Shown piece by piece: positions 28,692-36,942 of a DNA stretch of 40,121 nucleotides. The position numbers and the translations under genes were made by a program. Below the pieces are notes generated by a model. It was not told the origin of the DNA. It saw nothing but the letters and a program-made list of their open reading frames with translations, and searched no databases. Source of the DNA: a virus; the IMG/VR virus record IMGVR_UViG_3300046002_006166, positions 1 through 40,121 of that record. One strand, given 5' to 3'. How positions within the stretch are numbered: position 1 is the first letter of the stretch; every line of letters begins with the position of its first letter.

Positions 28692-29282
28692 ATGGCAACA
28701 GATTATAGTTTAAATATAAAATTTAATTTTTTACAAGGAATTGATATTACCAATAATATAAATTGGAAGACAACGTATTTGACCCCAAATAATGGATATA
28801 TTGAAAATGATGTAAGATTTAATACAAATAGTTTTAATAATTCATTTTTCAAATTAGATTATTATGACACCCCTTTTAGTAAATCGCAAAAATTATATTT
28901 TACAACTATATTACAAGCCAGCAATGGAATTCAATCAAATAATTTAATAATTCCAGAGTATTATTTGGATCACGACATTAATACAGAGGGTTTTTATATT
29001 TATTGGTTAAGGGATAAGACAATATTTAATCTTGATACTTTTTATGTTAGTGCAACATTTTTCAATGGTAAAACTGGAATGGTTAAAAGAATGTCAAATA
29101 TTTGCCAAGGGGATTCAAATTTGAGTGATAGATATAATTTAAATGAAGTTTTTGATTTTCATTATAAATTAAAATTGGATTATGATAATAAGACATATGA
29201 ATATTTTGATATTAAAAAAGATAATAGGATTGGTATTTCTGGATCACCAATTTTATGGTATGAATATATAAGCAGAAAATGA
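28692..29282 (+). CDS. Unknown tail-fibre-region protein (196 aa)
   Basis: I do not recognise this protein. It is beta-type with no membrane segment. It is rich in Asn, Tyr and Phe, with motifs such as NNINWKTTYLTPNNGYI and PEYYLDHDINTEGFYIYWLR. It starts four bases after the FISUMP gene and overlaps the next gene by four bases (ATGA), so it is part of the fibre operon. The TGA here shows TGA acts as a normal stop. A structural or collar-like role is only inferred from position. Confidence 0.65.
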   Translation: MATDYSLNIKFNFLQGIDITNNINWKTTYLTPNNGYIENDVRFNTNSFNNSFFKLDYYDTPFSKSQKLYFTTILQASNGIQSNNLIIPEYYLDHDINTEGFYIYWLRDKTIFNLDTFYVSATFFNGKTGMVKRMSNICQGDSNLSDRYNLNEVFDFHYKLKLDYDNKTYEYFDIKKDNRIGISGSPILWYEYISRK

Positions 29283-30310
29283 TATATAAAATTAAAATAT
29301 CCCCTGAGTCGGTATCATCATTAATTAAATACTTTGATTATAGTGGTAAGACAATTGGCGTTTATACTGGTATGACAAATATTTTATCAGGTGGGACAAA
29401 TGGGGCATCAACATTAACAGGATTAACAATTCCTATTTTGTTAACGCAAGATATTGTTGATATGGGGTATTATTCAGAATTTGATGGTGCAATAACACAA
29501 AAAGATGTTGCAACAAACTTTGTATTTTCTGGGGAAAATGATAGTAGAATTTGTGTTTCAAATACCTCAATAGTTAAGACATCAACATTGGATTCTACTT
29601 ATTTGATAGATTGGGGTGATGGGCAAATTGAACAAATGATATCTCCTAAATTGTGCCATACTTATACCAAATCAGATGGGGAATTTACTTTAACATTAAC
29701 ACAAAGAAATAATTTTGGTTCAAACATTGTCAGTAAGACAATAAAAAAACCATTTAAATTAGCTACCATATCAAATCCATTTGGCACAACATCATATATA
29801 CCAAATGCTGGTCCTTGGAAGAATACTAATATAAATTATGATTATATCTTCACAGGGGATACTGGATTAAAAAAATATTCATACAATGATGTTAGTTCAG
29901 TTGATGTGTCTGGTTATACAAAATCAAGATTAAATGATTTGGCTATTTATGGTAAAGATGAATTTAAAGTTGGTAAGTTGGTAAATAAAAATGGTTTTGA
30001 GGGAAAATTAACAGAAATTAAAGAAACCATTTTCACAGCATATACCATTAGCAATATTGATTATATTGATTATCAAAATGGAATAACAATATTTAAAACA
30101 AATATTAAAAAAGAGCCAATATACCCAAGTCCAATTGTTAAAAATGATTTATTAATGAAGAGCGTTTCTGATGTTCAAATTTTTTCAAATGTTTTTATTG
30201 AGAGGGGGAAAAATTCTGGATATGAAAGAGTTCAAAGACTTGGTGAGGTGAGAACTTTGTTAGATATGGAAAAATATGGATATGGATATTTTAATTTAAC
30301 AAATAAATAA
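29279..30310 (+). CDS. PKD-domain-like fibre or adhesin protein (343 aa)
   Basis: Residues about 105-155 show a PKD-like beta sandwich: STYLIDWGDGQIEQM followed by HTYTKSDGEFTLTLTQRNNF. The 'W-G-D-G' and later 'H-T-Y' pair are the domain's marks. PKD domains are common in surface adhesins and in phage fibres, so host contact or spacing is likely. The N-terminal part is Ser/Gly/Thr-rich (VYTGMTNILSGGTNG). The C-terminal half, from about 160 on, is not recognised. It overlaps the preceding gene by four bases and is followed by a 35-base gap with a TATTTAT box. Confidence 0.65.
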   Translation: MIYKIKISPESVSSLIKYFDYSGKTIGVYTGMTNILSGGTNGASTLTGLTIPILLTQDIVDMGYYSEFDGAITQKDVATNFVFSGENDSRICVSNTSIVKTSTLDSTYLIDWGDGQIEQMISPKLCHTYTKSDGEFTLTLTQRNNFGSNIVSKTIKKPFKLATISNPFGTTSYIPNAGPWKNTNINYDYIFTGDTGLKKYSYNDVSSVDVSGYTKSRLNDLAIYGKDEFKVGKLVNKNGFEGKLTEIKETIFTAYTISNIDYIDYQNGITIFKTNIKKEPIYPSPIVKNDLLMKSVSDVQIFSNVFIERGKNSGYERVQRLGEVRTLLDMEKYGYGYFNLTNK

Positions 30311-30319
30311 AGAATAAAC

Positions 30320-30326
30320 TATTTAT
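30320..30326 (+). promoter_or_regulatory. TATTTAT box upstream of 30346 gene
   Basis: TATTTATA starts 26 bases before the ATG at 30346, in the only gap (35 bases) inside the 25.5-36.9 kb fibre block. Confidence 0.38.
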
Positions 30327-30345
30327 ATTAATATAAAAAAAAATT

Positions 30346-31239
30346 ATGGCAATTGGTACATATGGCACGGTTAGACCTAGTGATGTAAATCCTGAAGATG
30401 TTGAGATTATAATGGTTTACTCCCCAACCAGGGATCAGAGTGAAACAATTGTGCAAAAAAAATTATCAGCAACTGATATTTTGACCCCTTATTTTGAGGA
30501 TGCAAATAATGTTGAATTATTGGGGGGTTTATATAAGTTAACATTACCAGCAACAGAATTTAATGCATTGGGTTATTATACTGTTTATTTAAGACCAGCA
30601 CAAATTAGAACAAAAATTACTGATTGTGGGGTGTTAAGTGCTCTTCCTAATGTTAAGGGGATTGTTATCAATTTGGATAATGTTCCAGCAGACTTTAGAA
30701 ATAAATTTGCATCACCCCAAGAGTTGGTTGGGTATCGTGTTGAATATTTAAATAATAAACAAAAAGTTCCAAATTTCTTTAGAATAGTTACATCATCTTT
30801 TTTTTGTGAACCCATAGTGACAAATGAAGTAAATACTAGTGTAAAATCAATTAGATATAGATATGTTGATAATGACACTAATTTGGTGTTTTTAACATTA
30901 TCACCAAGTAGTTCACCTTCAAACAAAACCAATGCAGTTCCATTTATTGGGCAGCCAAATCAAGAAATTATTATAACAAATAGTTATTTCAACCCCACAA
31001 CGCTTGAAATTGAAATGGTTGAACATGATATATCCACATTGGCAATTGGTTTATTTGGCAACCAAACTAAATCAGTTGAAGATGGTATCTATACTTTATA
31101 TGATACAGCAAATAATATTTACAAACAATATAATTTATTTGAAGTTAGAAACCAATTTACTAATTTATTATATGAAGTTAGACAAGATAGGGGGGATGAT
31201 GTTGACATAAGTAAAAATTTAGATAATATACTAGAATAA
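30346..31239 (+). CDS. Unknown virion-type protein preceding gp7-like gene (297 aa)
   Basis: I cannot assign a family. It looks globular and beta-rich, with conserved-looking blocks TRDQSETIVQKKLSATDILT, LPATEFNALGYYTVYLRPAQ and VPNFFRIVTSSFFCEP. The middle (residues about 180-200) is Ser/Pro-rich. It begins a unit after a TATTTAT box and is fused in translation to the gp7-like gene (TAATG overlap). That suggests it forms part of the wedge or attaches there. It precedes the gp7-like gene, unlike T4, where gp8 follows gp7, and I see no clear similarity to gp8. Confidence 0.65.
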   Translation: MAIGTYGTVRPSDVNPEDVEIIMVYSPTRDQSETIVQKKLSATDILTPYFEDANNVELLGGLYKLTLPATEFNALGYYTVYLRPAQIRTKITDCGVLSALPNVKGIVINLDNVPADFRNKFASPQELVGYRVEYLNNKQKVPNFFRIVTSSFFCEPIVTNEVNTSVKSIRYRYVDNDTNLVFLTLSPSSSPSNKTNAVPFIGQPNQEIIITNSYFNPTTLEIEMVEHDISTLAIGLFGNQTKSVEDGIYTLYDTANNIYKQYNLFEVRNQFTNLLYEVRQDRGDDVDISKNLDNILE

Positions 31240-34205
31240 TGCCAAAAATAATTATAACAGATTCACCTGGTAGTGGGGTTGGAGTTTTTGATAATATTGT
31301 TGGACTTCAAGTTACTGAAGGAGGGGGGTTAACGCTTGGAACTTTTGAGTTTAGGTCATCCATAACAGATGATGCCCCTATTACTTTATATGTTAATTCA
31401 TTTAGTAATCCAATAACTCTTGAATCTTTAAGTATTGATAATAATAGTAGTTTTAGGGAATTAGTTTCAAAGGAATTAAATGTTTACCCCAACTATGATT
31501 TGACCCAAGTTATGGGGTTTACCTTATATGGATCATTGGCAAAAAGATTTTCAGTATCTATAACAAAAATAATAAATTATTATCCAGCATCAATTGATAT
31601 AAATTTATATGATATTAATTTTAGTACAGGATATACAGCAACAAATATTTTATATGACCAAGTTTTAAATGAAACTGAATTTGATATAAATATTGAAAAA
31701 ATATATAACCCATTTGGAATTGATTTTTCTAAAAATGCTGAAACTAATATAAAATCTAGGGAAATTGCTATTTCAGAATATAGAAATTTATCAAAATTTT
31801 ATTTGGATTATGATTTGCAATTAAATGGGGTAAATTATCCCTTGTTAAATTTGGATAAATCAAATAATCTTAATACTGGGGTGTTAAAGATTATTGTTGA
31901 AGGTAATCCATTTTCTGGGGGTTCTCAATCAGTTGATTCTTATATCATCAAGCCAAATGATTATTTGTATAATTTGGTATTAAAAACTGATTTTGATGAG
32001 ATTGAGCAATATATGCTAAATACCATATCCATACCAAAATATACTATGACTTTACAAGTCCCAGAAGAAAATATCAATGGGGAATTTTTGGTATATAATA
32101 GGGATATTACATTTCCATTAGATGGTATTTGGAATATTGACATTTCAAGTTCAAGTTTCACCAATTATATAAATGAATTACAAGAAATTGCAGAATACTT
32201 TGATAGTGTTAGGACAAATTTAATTTCAAGATTTTTGGTTTCAGACTCTTTGAAAGAATTTGATACATTTGACAGAAGGGTTGAAAGTGTTTTACAGATA
32301 TATGGTAGAAGTTTTGATGAAGTTAAGAAGTTTATTGATTCTCTTGCTTTTATGAATTCTGTTAATTATACCCCAAAAAATGATATACCATCACAATTAT
32401 TATCAAATTTGGCAAATACATTAGGTTGGGCAGAGAATTTCCAATTTATAACGGATCAGACTTTAGTTGAATCTTTATTTGGAAATAATAGTGATTTTAA
32501 ATTTCCAGCATATAATCGTTCACAAACTCCATTAGAATTAAACTATTCTTTTTATAGAAATTTGGTTATAAATTCATTTTACCTTTTCAAATCCAAGGGG
32601 ACAAGAAAATCCATTGAGTTTATTCTTAAATTATTTGGCATACCAGATGCATTAATAGAATTTAATGAACATATTTATTTGGCTGACCAAAAAATAAATT
32701 TAGATAAATTTAATTCTGAATTAGTTAAAATTAATACTGGGTCATATATTGATAATGATCCAATTGTATTAAGTACAACATATCCACTTTCAGGTAGAAC
32801 ATATAGTGCATTTACAGCAAATACCAGAATTGTAAATACCACTAAAGTTAATTACCCCCTTGATGTGACAACAGGTTATCCACAGATAAAAGAAACAGAT
32901 GATTTTTTCTTTCAGATGGGGGCAGGTTGGTATCAATTAACTCCTGAACATAGAAGTTTACAAGTTAATACCAGAAGGCAAGTTGGGACTGAAATAACTT
33001 ATGGGGTTGAATTTGAGAAATTAACGTATGGTGAAAAATATTTGGATAGGTTAAGGAAATTTCCATACATTGATGAGGGGTTTAGTTTGGAGAAAGTTAT
33101 TGATAATAAAAAATCTTGGAATAGTTCTAATTTATTATTAAGAAATTCATCTGATGGGGATTATAATGCTTATTATACTTTACCAGATGAGAGATTATTG
33201 TTAAATGTAAAAAATGTTAGTTTATTTTTAAATCCAGCACAAGGATTGCTTTATGATATATGGGTTCAATCAAGAGAAAAGGATTACCCAATTCCGCAAT
33301 CTGGATTAACATATCCTTATCCTACAACTGGGGGAACAGATTCAACCATAATTAATCCACAACCAAAATCAAAATCATTTTTTGAATTTGCTCAAACTTT
33401 TGCAAATGATATGATTAATGTTAGGAATAGGTTATACATCACAGATGGTAAAACCGGGGGATATCCAGTATTACAATCCATATTTTGGAAATATATTGAA
33501 GCAAAGATAACTAATAATATTGATACCAATCAATATACTTATGATAAATTAATTGAATATGTGAATGGGATTAACCCAAATTGGATTAATCTTGTTGAAC
33601 AAATGATTCCAGCAACAACATTATGGATGGGGGGTGTTAAATATGAGAATTCACCATTTCATAGACAAAAATATGCATATAAAAGATTTAGTATAACTGG
33701 AGGAACATCACCACAAGTGATAACAACAGGCAATGGTGTTGTGGTATTTGGTTTAACATCAATTGCAGATGGAGACGAGTATATCACTTCACCAATATTT
33801 AAAGATATATGCGATAAAAATAATATTAATCTTCTAGTTTATCCATCAAAATCATTTAATGATATTTTGGGTGATAGTATTTCAGAGGCAAAACTTGATT
33901 TTAGTGATACATGTTCTAGTGATAATGTATTGACAACTTGGTATGTTGAAATAATATTAAATAATACAATAGTATCCAAAGTTGAGTTTTATAATGGTTT
34001 GGGTAGTGATGATGTTCCTACTAGTTCTGCTTGGAATTCAGCAGTTTTAACAGGATTAGAAGGGGTGACCAAATATGATATAAATTATTCTTTACCAAAC
34101 AATAACAATGTTACTTTTGTTGATTTTGCTTGCAACAATGAAAATACATATGATAGTACATTGGTGATAAACGTTGGTATTGATATAACTTTAATTTGCG
34201 AATAA
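31239..34205 (+). CDS. 7: Baseplate wedge protein, gp7/gpI (P2 tail protein I) type
   Basis: The 988 residues are near T4 gp7's length (1032). The central part at about 310-470 has the gpI pattern: YINELQEIAEYFDSVRTNLI, then LLSNLANTLGWAENF, and YRNLVINSFYLFKSKGTRKS followed by IEFILKLFGIP. The 'kGT-r-x-i-e' turn is the mark of tail protein I. T4 gp7 is generally treated as the counterpart of P2 gpI, and gp6 as that of gpJ, so with gp25, gp6 and gp53 the wedge set appears complete. The C-terminal part, past about residue 830, turns into beta sequence with a Cys-containing adhesin-like end, possibly a fibre attachment. It couples to its neighbours by TAATG overlaps on both sides. Assignment is by pattern, not alignment. 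Confidence 0.65.
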   Translation: MPKIIITDSPGSGVGVFDNIVGLQVTEGGGLTLGTFEFRSSITDDAPITLYVNSFSNPITLESLSIDNNSSFRELVSKELNVYPNYDLTQVMGFTLYGSLAKRFSVSITKIINYYPASIDINLYDINFSTGYTATNILYDQVLNETEFDINIEKIYNPFGIDFSKNAETNIKSREIAISEYRNLSKFYLDYDLQLNGVNYPLLNLDKSNNLNTGVLKIIVEGNPFSGGSQSVDSYIIKPNDYLYNLVLKTDFDEIEQYMLNTISIPKYTMTLQVPEENINGEFLVYNRDITFPLDGIWNIDISSSSFTNYINELQEIAEYFDSVRTNLISRFLVSDSLKEFDTFDRRVESVLQIYGRSFDEVKKFIDSLAFMNSVNYTPKNDIPSQLLSNLANTLGWAENFQFITDQTLVESLFGNNSDFKFPAYNRSQTPLELNYSFYRNLVINSFYLFKSKGTRKSIEFILKLFGIPDALIEFNEHIYLADQKINLDKFNSELVKINTGSYIDNDPIVLSTTYPLSGRTYSAFTANTRIVNTTKVNYPLDVTTGYPQIKETDDFFFQMGAGWYQLTPEHRSLQVNTRRQVGTEITYGVEFEKLTYGEKYLDRLRKFPYIDEGFSLEKVIDNKKSWNSSNLLLRNSSDGDYNAYYTLPDERLLLNVKNVSLFLNPAQGLLYDIWVQSREKDYPIPQSGLTYPYPTTGGTDSTIINPQPKSKSFFEFAQTFANDMINVRNRLYITDGKTGGYPVLQSIFWKYIEAKITNNIDTNQYTYDKLIEYVNGINPNWINLVEQMIPATTLWMGGVKYENSPFHRQKYAYKRFSITGGTSPQVITTGNGVVVFGLTSIADGDEYITSPIFKDICDKNNINLLVYPSKSFNDILGDSISEAKLDFSDTCSSDNVLTTWYVEIILNNTIVSKVEFYNGLGSDDVPTSSAWNSAVLTGLEGVTKYDINYSLPNNNNVTFVDFACNNENTYDSTLVINVGIDITLICE

Positions 34206-36394
34206 TGGCAGCATTTGATTATTTTTTGAGTTTAACAGGCGACTGCACTAATACAAATTCTGGTGCAATACTTCTTGAATTAAGTGGAGGAACGCCACCT
34301 TATAGTATTGAATTTATTAATCCATATATTGATAGTACCCCTTATATAACAATAACTGAACCAGTATTAATTACAAGTTTATCAGCAACAACTTATGGGG
34401 TTAGAGTGAATGATTCAACTGCTCCAGATAATTTAGAATTTTATTTAAATATTCCAATATCTAGTGGAGTTTGTACCTCAATATTGTCAACAATCAATTC
34501 AACATGTGGGGATTCAAATGGTTCAGTAACTGGAACAACAACATCTCTATTTTCAACAACAGATTGTTATTTATATACTAGTGGAAATACCTTAATATCA
34601 AACAATATTTTTAATTCGGAGGAAATTATTTTTGAAAATTTAAGTGCAGACACTTATTATATTTATGTTGAAGATATTGGGGGTTGTACAGCAAAAACAG
34701 AAAATTTTATAATAAAAAATTCCACATCATTTGATTATGGTTATTTTATTGTTAAAAATTCACCTTGCTTTACTGGATCAACAGGTGCAATATACATAAC
34801 AGGTCAAACAAATCCTGGGCCTTATAGTTATTTTTGGAACAATGGAGCAACTGGGAATACAATCACAAATTTACCCACAGATTCTTATTCTGTTAGTGTT
34901 ACAGATGGTCAAGGCTGTGTTAACACCAAAATAATTATAGTTGAAGAGGCAGAATCTATGGGATTATTACAGATAATTCCCACACAACCATCATGCTTTA
35001 CTGCAACAGGTTCTTTAGACGTTACCATTAGTGGAGGTACTGCGCCATATTATTTTTCAGCAAGTACAGGATTTTATGATATAACATATAGTAATAACAT
35101 TGTGATTACTGGATTAACATCTGGTACTTATGACATAAGGGTTATAGATGGTGCATTATGTTCACTTGATATTACAACAAGTTTAGTTAGTGAAAATTCT
35201 GTTTCAAGCGTTGAATTTATTGGAACAAATTCATTATGTGGCTCATCTAATGGGATTATATCAATTAATATATTGGGGGGAACTGGACCATATACTTATG
35301 GGTTAATTCAACCAAGTGGGGATACAATAACAAATACCACAACTTCAACAAATTATTTATTTACCAATTTAGGAACTGGTACATATACAGTTTATATGCA
35401 AGATTCTTCAGGTTGTTACTATGATGAAGAAGTGACAATTATTGCTGAAGATAAATTTGAATTAAATTATTCATTAACTGGGACAACTTGTAATTCAAAC
35501 AATGGTACTCTTTTTGCATATATTACAACAGGGGGCACACCCCCATACGATTTTTATTTGGATGATGTAAATAGCATTTTAGATACAAATTTAACAGGAT
35601 ATACTTTTACAAATTTAAGAGATGGGAATAAGACTTTAAGAGTTATTGATTCAACTGGTTGTGAGCAGATAAAAGTATTAACAATACCCACAAGTAATTA
35701 TTTGGATTTTTCATTATATCCAACATCATGTGTGAATGGTAATGATGGTACAATAACAGCTTTGATAACTGATGGGTTGCCACCTTTTACATACACTTGG
35801 TCAAGTAATGTATCTGGTAATCCACAATCAATATCAGCAACTGGGTTAACTAGTGGTGATTATTCATTAACAATTGTGGATAATAATGGTTGTTCATTAA
35901 CCAGAGATGTAAGTATAAGTTGTTTTAGTACAGTAAAGTCGTATCAAACATACATTGTTGATTCAAAAGTATTTGGGATAAATTCAATAAATAAATTTGG
36001 ATTATTAGATTTCTTGAATGAGGGCTTTAGTGATTTGGTGAATATGGAGTTTAGTGGATCAACCACTATAATCGATCCAAAATGTAATTTAAACTCAGCA
36101 ATCTTCACAACAGAATATACGTTAGAACCAAGTGGTATCACAAGTGGAAATACATTCTACACAGGATATACAAGAACAGATGTTCCAACAGATTCGGTTT
36201 ATGCAGAATCCATAGTTGATTTGTTGGCTGGTAATACCCTAAAAGGATTACTTGGAATCCCAGGAATACAGAGTGTGTCTTATGACTTAATAACAAATAC
36301 AATAAACATCATAGCAGAACCAGGAGATAGTATAACCTCACAAGTATTAACCATAAAATTGAAAATAGATTATGATATATCTTGTAAATTATGA
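34205..36394 (+). CDS. Adhesin-like fibre protein with seven SprB-type repeats (729 aa)
   Basis: The ATG at 34205 overlaps the upstream stop (TAATG); an in-frame TTG at 34196 is less likely. Residues about 13-572 are seven repeats of 75-90 residues that begin near Cys13, Cys101, Cys189, Cys263, Cys345, Cys429 and Cys509. Each follows the SprB layout: Cys, then NGS/NGT, then SGGTPPY or a variant, then a Gly-Thr-Tyr turn, then V-x-D-x-x-GC. An example is GGTGPYTYGLIQPSGD with VYMQDSSGCYYDE. SprB repeats form the gliding adhesin of flavobacteria. Residues about 573-729 form a separate C-terminal domain (GLLDFLNEGFSDLV, then PGDSITSQVLTIKLKIDYD). No signal peptide, so it is a phage part rather than a secreted adhesin. 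Host binding is inferred. Confidence 0.78.
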   Translation: MAAFDYFLSLTGDCTNTNSGAILLELSGGTPPYSIEFINPYIDSTPYITITEPVLITSLSATTYGVRVNDSTAPDNLEFYLNIPISSGVCTSILSTINSTCGDSNGSVTGTTTSLFSTTDCYLYTSGNTLISNNIFNSEEIIFENLSADTYYIYVEDIGGCTAKTENFIIKNSTSFDYGYFIVKNSPCFTGSTGAIYITGQTNPGPYSYFWNNGATGNTITNLPTDSYSVSVTDGQGCVNTKIIIVEEAESMGLLQIIPTQPSCFTATGSLDVTISGGTAPYYFSASTGFYDITYSNNIVITGLTSGTYDIRVIDGALCSLDITTSLVSENSVSSVEFIGTNSLCGSSNGIISINILGGTGPYTYGLIQPSGDTITNTTTSTNYLFTNLGTGTYTVYMQDSSGCYYDEEVTIIAEDKFELNYSLTGTTCNSNNGTLFAYITTGGTPPYDFYLDDVNSILDTNLTGYTFTNLRDGNKTLRVIDSTGCEQIKVLTIPTSNYLDFSLYPTSCVNGNDGTITALITDGLPPFTYTWSSNVSGNPQSISATGLTSGDYSLTIVDNNGCSLTRDVSISCFSTVKSYQTYIVDSKVFGINSINKFGLLDFLNEGFSDLVNMEFSGSTTIIDPKCNLNSAIFTTEYTLEPSGITSGNTFYTGYTRTDVPTDSVYAESIVDLLAGNTLKGLLGIPGIQSVSYDLITNTINIIAEPGDSITSQVLTIKLKIDYDISCKL

Positions 36395-36942
36395 CAAACA
36401 TTATTATTTCAAGTATAAGTGGGGCAACTCCTTTAAATATATATGTATCTGATGCATTTGGGGGGAATGAAAACTATCTGGGTCAAGTAACAACATTACC
36501 TTTGGTGGTTGATATAACATATGAATTACCTATTATATTTAATTCAGCTCCCCAAGTTACCATTATTATTGAGGATAGTGAAGGATGCAGAACAACAAAG
36601 AAATTAAATTGTTATATTAATTGTGATATTGTTTATAGTATAACTGATATTACATCAATTACTCCAACTCCAACTCCAACCCCATCTTCAACTCCAGGGT
36701 ATATTCCAATTGCCTCATCAAATAATAAAATAACATTAACATCTATAATAGGAACTCCACCATTTGGTATTTATATATCAGACATAAATAGGAATTATGA
36801 AACTTATATTACAACAATAACAAATACTGGAATATTACCACTTACCATTGATGTCCCCAATAGATTTTCTGGGTCAAATCAAGTTATTGTTACCATAAAA
36901 GATATAAATTCTTGTAGTTATTTTAAAATAATAGATTGTTAA
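36391..36942 (+). CDS. Duplicated SprB-like fibre protein with Thr-Pro linker (183 aa)
   Basis: The protein consists of two copies of one small beta domain. Copy A is residues 1-74 (SSISGATPLNIYVSDAFGG to RTTKKLNC). Copy B is about 113-183 (LTSIIGTPPFGIYISDINRN to SYFKIIDC). A Thr-Pro linker ([12 protein letters not shown]) lies between. Both copies share I-x-I/V-S-D, a late V-T/V-I-x-x-D and a final aromatic/basic stretch closing in Cys, close to the SprB repeats of the preceding gene. The ATG overlaps the preceding stop (ATGA), and the stop is followed directly by the next ATG. A short two-headed adhesin that caps a fibre is plausible. Function is inferred. Confidence 0.68.
   Translation: MTNIIISSISGATPLNIYVSDAFGGNENYLGQVTTLPLVVDITYELPIIFNSAPQVTIIIEDSEGCRTTKKLNCYINCDIVYSITDITSITPTPTPTPSSTPGYIPIASSNNKITLTSIIGTPPFGIYISDINRNYETYITTITNTGILPLTIDVPNRFSGSNQVIVTIKDINSCSYFKIIDC
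36661..36698 (+). repeat. Thr-Pro coding repeat, tract 2
   Basis: A short tract built on ACTCCA units links two copies of one domain. It belongs to the same repeat class as the tracts at 27434, 37174 and 38206. Confidence 0.85.
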
